DNA of 9,213 nucleotides from G039029935 sp039029935 (GTDB lineage Bacteria > Chloroflexota > Anaerolineae > Caldilineales > Caldilineaceae): the NCBI GenBank assembly GCA_039029935.1, contig JBCCFC010000487.1, positions 1 to 9,213 of the forward strand, read 5' to 3'. The stretch's first letter is position 1. Every line of letters begins with the position of its first letter. This document shows positions 6,438 to 9,213 of this stretch, piece by piece. A program made the translations under genes and the position numbers. The notes under the pieces are model-generated. The model worked only from the letters and a program-made list of their open reading frames with translations, was not told the origin of the DNA and searched no databases.

Positions 6438-7436
6438 ATGGCCCGTTATCTAACACAACGCTTGATCTATATGTTTTTTTTGTTATGGATGGTGTCGATT
6501 GTGACCTTTATCATCATCCAATTACCGCCTGGTGACTATCTTTCGGTCCTGATCTCGCGCCTAGAGGCGCAGGCTGGTGGCAATGTCAGCCAGGAGATGA
6601 TTGACTCCCTTCGTCAGCAATATGGGCTTGACTTGCCACTCTACCAACGCTATTTTAAGTGGCTGGGTGCGGTGATGCAGGGGAACTTTGGCTATTCCTA
6701 TGATTGGGAACGACCTGTGCGCGATTTGATTGGTCAGCGATTGGCATTGACCTTCTTAATCGCCATCATCAGCGCATTTGTCACCTATGCCGTCGCCATC
6801 CCCATAGGTATCTACTCGGCGACCTATCAATACTCGGTTGGTGATTATGTGTTTACAACCATAGGCTTTTTGGGGTTGGCAATTCCCAATTTCATGTTGG
6901 CCTTGGTCCTACTCTTTTTTGCCTTTCAATATTTTGGTCTGAATCTTAGTGGGCTATTCTCGACAGAGTATTTAGACGCACCGTGGAGTTCGGCACGCGT
7001 CTGGGATTTACTCAAGCATCTGCCGATACCGATCCTCGTGGTCAGCACGGGCGGCGCAGCAGGCTTAATCCGCATCCTGCGCGCAACATTGCTCGATGAG
7101 CTACAAAAGCAGTATGTCGTCACCGCACGAAGCAAGGGTGTTCACGAGCTGGCTGTCCTCTTCAAATACCCCGTGCGTATCGCCCTCAACCCACTCATCA
7201 GTAACCTAGCATGGCTCTTCCCCTCGCTGATTTCCGGTGGTGCGATTACGGCGATTGTGCTCGGCTTGCCAACAGCAGGGCCAATGCTGTTACGCTCATT
7301 GATTACACAGGACACATTTTTGACGGCATCCATCCTACTCTTCTTGACCGTGCTTACCGTCATCGGCACAACTGTATCCGACATTCTGCTGGTGATCGTT
7401 GATCCACGCATTCGGATGGAACGCAGTGCCAATTAA
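6438..7436 (+). CDS. ABC transporter permease, DppB/OppB-like
   Basis: A 332-residue inner-membrane subunit of a family-5 importer. The N-terminal MARYLTQRLIYMFFLLWMVS with TM1 (about 9-29), followed by LPPGDY, is the standard start of the DppB branch. A large outer loop (30-100) contains the usual LRQQYGLDLPLYQRYFKWL segment. Helices follow near 102-124, 137-165, 195-215, 255-280 and 297-322. The cytoplasmic EAA loop, which docks on the ABC ATPase, is TARSKGVHELAVLFKYPVR (229-247) and keeps its key glycine G234. VDPRIR (321-326) is the expected C-terminal end. AAAGGA lies 11 nt before the ATG, a little far. It is the first gene of a two-gene unit under the promoter at 6345 and pairs with the permease 20 bp downstream. 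Length is normal and nothing looks broken. Confidence 0.93.
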   Translation: MARYLTQRLIYMFFLLWMVSIVTFIIIQLPPGDYLSVLISRLEAQAGGNVSQEMIDSLRQQYGLDLPLYQRYFKWLGAVMQGNFGYSYDWERPVRDLIGQRLALTFLIAIISAFVTYAVAIPIGIYSATYQYSVGDYVFTTIGFLGLAIPNFMLALVLLFFAFQYFGLNLSGLFSTEYLDAPWSSARVWDLLKHLPIPILVVSTGGAAGLIRILRATLLDELQKQYVVTARSKGVHELAVLFKYPVRIALNPLISNLAWLFPSLISGGAITAIVLGLPTAGPMLLRSLITQDTFLTASILLFLTVLTVIGTTVSDILLVIVDPRIRMERSAN

Positions 7437-7456
7437 GATAACACAGGAAAGCATCC

Positions 7457-8581
7457 ATGATTAATCGGAAACCAAATAGAACTGAAACCCGCGACGAAGA
7501 TTATTATCTGGCCTCCCAATGGCAACTGGTCTGGCGCAAGTTTCGTCGCCACAAACTCGCACTCTTTGCCACAGCCATCGTGTTACTGCTCTATTTCATG
7601 GCAATCTTTGCCGAGTTTTTCTCGGTCAACGACTACCAGCAACGGTTCGCCTCTGCGGCCTCTTCGCCACCCACCGCCATCCACTTTTTTGACGAGGCGG
7701 GTCAATTCTACTTGCGACCTTTTGTCTATCAAATGGAGCAGACGCTGGATATGGATACGCTCCAGCGCGTCTATACCGAGGATACCAGTATGCGCTATCC
7801 CCTCAAGCTTTTTGTTCAAGGCAGTGATTATGAAGTGTGGGGGCTGTTTGCTGGCAATCTGCGCATCCTTGGCGTGGATGAACCCGCAACGCTTTTCCTC
7901 TTTGGCACGGATGAATTTGGCCGCGATGTCTACTCGCGCACCATTCACGCCTCACGCATCTCGCTCTCCATCGGCTTTATCGGTGTCATGATGAGCTTTG
8001 TGCTTGGCTGCATCATCGGCGGCATCTCAGGCTACTTTGGTGGCACAACCGATCTTGTGATCCAACGCATCATCGAGTTTGTCATCTCCATCCCCACCAT
8101 CCCACTGTGGATTGCACTGGCCGCTGCCCTGCCACCCCAATGGACCTCGGTGCAAGTCTACTTTGGCATCACCATCGTCCTCGCCACCGTCGGCTGGACA
8201 ACCTTGGCGCGCACCGTGCGTGGCAAGCTACTCGAACTGCGCGAGGCCGACTTTGTGATGGCCGCCCGCATCTCCAACATGAGCGACTTTGACATCATTC
8301 TCAAACACCTGCTCCCCTCCTTTGCCAGCTACCTCATCGTCACCCTCACCCTCGCCGTCCCCGGCATGATTCTGGGCGAAACCGCACTCAGCTTTCTGGA
8401 AATTGGCATTCGCCCACCAGCCGTCAGTTGGGGTGTCCTCATGCAAGATGCACAAAATGTCCGCGCCCTTTCACAAAGCCCTTGGTTGTTGATTCCCGCC
8501 GCTTTTGTGATTGTGACGGTGTTATGTTTTAACTTTATTGGAGATGGGTTGCGGGATGCGGCGGATCCGTATAAGCAGTAG
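7457..8581 (+). CDS. ABC transporter permease, DppC/OppC-like, enlarged outer loop
   Basis: A 374-residue inner-membrane partner of the preceding permease. It has a cytoplasmic N-terminus with WRKFRRHKLAL before TM1 (about 33-55). The DppC-branch signature GTDEFGRDVYSR (150-161) precedes TM2. Further helices lie near 164-190, 202-224, 236-252, 292-315 and 343-365, and the end FIGDGLRDAADP (360-371) is standard. Between TM1 and the signature is an enlarged extracytoplasmic segment (56-149), making it longer than the 300-residue DppC; a subset of family-5 permeases shows this. The EAA loop reads AARISNMSDFDIILKHLLPS (269-288), where the normally conserved glycine is N274. AGGAA lies 7-8 nt before the ATG. 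No ABC ATPase follows; the next gene is unrelated, so the ATPase is encoded elsewhere. Confidence 0.93.
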   Translation: MINRKPNRTETRDEDYYLASQWQLVWRKFRRHKLALFATAIVLLLYFMAIFAEFFSVNDYQQRFASAASSPPTAIHFFDEAGQFYLRPFVYQMEQTLDMDTLQRVYTEDTSMRYPLKLFVQGSDYEVWGLFAGNLRILGVDEPATLFLFGTDEFGRDVYSRTIHASRISLSIGFIGVMMSFVLGCIIGGISGYFGGTTDLVIQRIIEFVISIPTIPLWIALAAALPPQWTSVQVYFGITIVLATVGWTTLARTVRGKLLELREADFVMAARISNMSDFDIILKHLLPSFASYLIVTLTLAVPGMILGETALSFLEIGIRPPAVSWGVLMQDAQNVRALSQSPWLLIPAAFVIVTVLCFNFIGDGLRDAADPYKQ

Positions 8582-8582
8582 A

Positions 8583-8596
8583 TTGAGCTGACTCAA
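8583..8596 (+). terminator. Possible weak hairpin after the permease operon
   Basis: TTGAG-CTGA-CTCAA forms a 5-bp stem with a tetraloop directly after the stop codon of the second permease. There is no T-run behind it, so it is at most a weak or factor-dependent end. Confidence 0.2.
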
Positions 8597-8634
8597 CTGT
8601 CTTACAAGAGACCTGCAACACGACGATTCGTTTG

Positions 8635-8677
8635 TAATATTTGCATGAATTTTAGAGCAAAATATTTGCAAATATTA
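8635..8677 (+). promoter_or_regulatory. Twin palindromic operator upstream of the AbiEi-like gene
   Basis: AATATTTGCAAATATT (8661-8676) is a perfect 16-bp palindrome. AATATTTGCATGAATT (8636-8651) is a second copy matching at 13 of 16 positions, 25 bp upstream. In addition, TAATATTTGCA (8635-8645) and TGCAAATATTA (8667-8677) are perfect inverted arms. The right-hand palindrome overlaps the -35 box, the place for a repressor. AbiEi antitoxins are known to bind paired inverted repeats in their own promoter and repress it, so autoregulation by the downstream product is the natural reading. Confidence 0.7.
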
Positions 8678-8694
8678 TCTTCTGTTGATATACT
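8666..8694 (+). promoter_or_regulatory. Promoter of the AbiEi-like gene
   Basis: TTGCAA (8666-8671) as -35, a 17-bp spacer and TATACT (8689-8694) as -10. TG at 8686-8687 also gives an extended -10. Transcription would start near 8701, about 47 nt before the GTG start. The -35 lies inside the 16-bp palindrome. Confidence 0.7.
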
Positions 8695-8747
8695 CTAAAG
8701 AAGAACATATGATTGGCTCTTGAAACATGTAATTGTGAGAGGCGGAT

Positions 8748-9213
8748 GTGAAAAAACTTGATCAATTCAAAAAAAAGCTACGGCCTGGGCAGGTCTACCA
8801 ACGCAAAGGGTTGGCGAGATGGTCGAATGCGGTTGACCGCCATTTGAAGCAATTGCTGACAGACGGAACCCTTGTTAAGCTGTCGCAGGGTCTCTATTAT
8901 TATCCAAAGAAAACAGCCTTTGGATTTGCGCCGCCCGATGAGCAAATGTTGATTCGTGCCTTTTTAAATGATGACCGTTTTCTGATCACATCGCCAAATA
9001 TGTATAATGCGTTGGGCATTGGTGCGACCCAACTTTATAACCAAACCATTGTCTATAACCATAAGCGGCATGGGTTGCTCTCTCTAGGCAATCGCACATT
9101 CGACTTTCGCAAGAAGACATCATTCCCGCGAGAACTGAGCCGTGAGTTTGCACTTGTTGATTTGGTCAACAATATTGATCGTTTGGCCGAGGACCGTACA
9201 GACCTACTAGAAA
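8748..9213 (+). CDS. AbiEi/DUF6088-like winged-helix antitoxin, 3' end cut off
   Basis: The first 155 codons of a gene that runs off the window. Residues 1-55 form a winged-helix-like DNA-binding domain: LRPGQVYQRKGLARWSN, then VDRHLKQLLTDGTLVKLSQ as the recognition-helix region, and GLYYYP as the wing strand. The following part (LITSPNMYNALGIGATQLYN at 79-98, YNHKRHG at 103-109, FDFRKK at 118-123, LVDLVNNID at 136-144) resembles DUF6088/AbiEi antitoxins of type IV toxin-antitoxin modules. These act as repressor and as neutraliser of an AbiEii nucleotidyltransferase toxin, normally encoded just downstream. The start is GTG. An in-frame TGA at 8736-8738 rules out anything further upstream, and AGAGG (8738-8742) lies 5 nt before it. 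The ATG two bases earlier (8746) is out of frame and reads into TGA at once. The toxin gene is not in view, so the pairing is inferred. Confidence 0.75.
   Translation, partial: MKKLDQFKKKLRPGQVYQRKGLARWSNAVDRHLKQLLTDGTLVKLSQGLYYYPKKTAFGFAPPDEQMLIRAFLNDDRFLITSPNMYNALGIGATQLYNQTIVYNHKRHGLLSLGNRTFDFRKKTSFPRELSREFALVDLVNNIDRLAEDRTDLLE

Noticed and set aside
7566..7991. 141-codon plus-strand frame and 121-codon minus-strand frame inside the second permease gene
   Set aside because: Both are shadow frames of a clearly conserved permease, with unnatural composition for a real protein.
8651..8699. TTTAGAG (8651-8657) and CTCTAAA (8693-8699) as an extra inverted repeat around the AbiEi-like promoter
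   Set aside because: Seven-base arms 35 bp apart in AT-rich DNA are likely by chance. The 16-bp palindrome between them is the stronger signal.

Overview
This window looks like a stretch of a mesophilic bacterial chromosome with moderate GC and AT-rich intergenic regions. The solute-binding lipoprotein and its two permeases have the look of the expanded family-5 peptide/sugar ABC transporters of Chloroflexota (Anaerolineae/Caldilineae type). That placement rests on recalled protein style only and is moderate at best. There are no rRNA, tRNA, CRISPR or insertion-sequence signatures.

Layout. (1) 158-904 (+): a small calcineurin-like metallophosphoesterase. (2) 962-3749 (-): a two-gene operon converging on it. 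It has a GNAT-like acetyltransferase (3012-3749) followed, with a short overlap or near-contact, by a P-type ATPase (962-3037). The ATPase keeps all catalytic motifs but has neither a metal-binding N-terminal domain nor the CPC-type intramembrane metal motif. (3) 3750-4090: a dense intergenic region. It holds two diverged tandem copies of an extended -10 promoter module, each with a pair of 11-bp direct repeats over the -35 region, which should drive the GNAT/ATPase operon. It also holds a degenerate heptamer repeat and a 17-bp perfect-stem hairpin placed as the terminator of the next gene. (4) 4091-6190 (-): a large family-5 solute-binding lipoprotein. (5) 6191-6437: a divergent control region with two back-to-back sigma70-type promoters whose -35 boxes are 10 bp apart. 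(6) 6438-7436 and 7457-8581 (+): the DppB-like and DppC-like permeases, transcribed divergently from their binding protein. No ABC ATPase gene is present. (7) 8582-8747: an AT-rich control region with a 16-bp perfect palindrome, a degenerate second copy, and a consensus-like promoter whose -35 lies inside the palindrome. (8) 8748-window end (+): a GTG-initiated, truncated gene for an AbiEi/DUF6088-like winged-helix antitoxin, probably the first gene of a type IV toxin-antitoxin operon whose toxin gene would lie just outside the window.

How they work together. The lipoprotein and two permeases form the capture and membrane parts of one importer, lacking only its ATPase(s). The GNAT/P-type ATPase pair looks like a separately regulated ion-transport or membrane-homeostasis operon of unknown substrate. 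The right edge is probably a defence or addiction module with an autoregulatory operator. The parts most worth following up are the atypical ATPase with its duplicated promoter, and the antitoxin-like gene with its operator.
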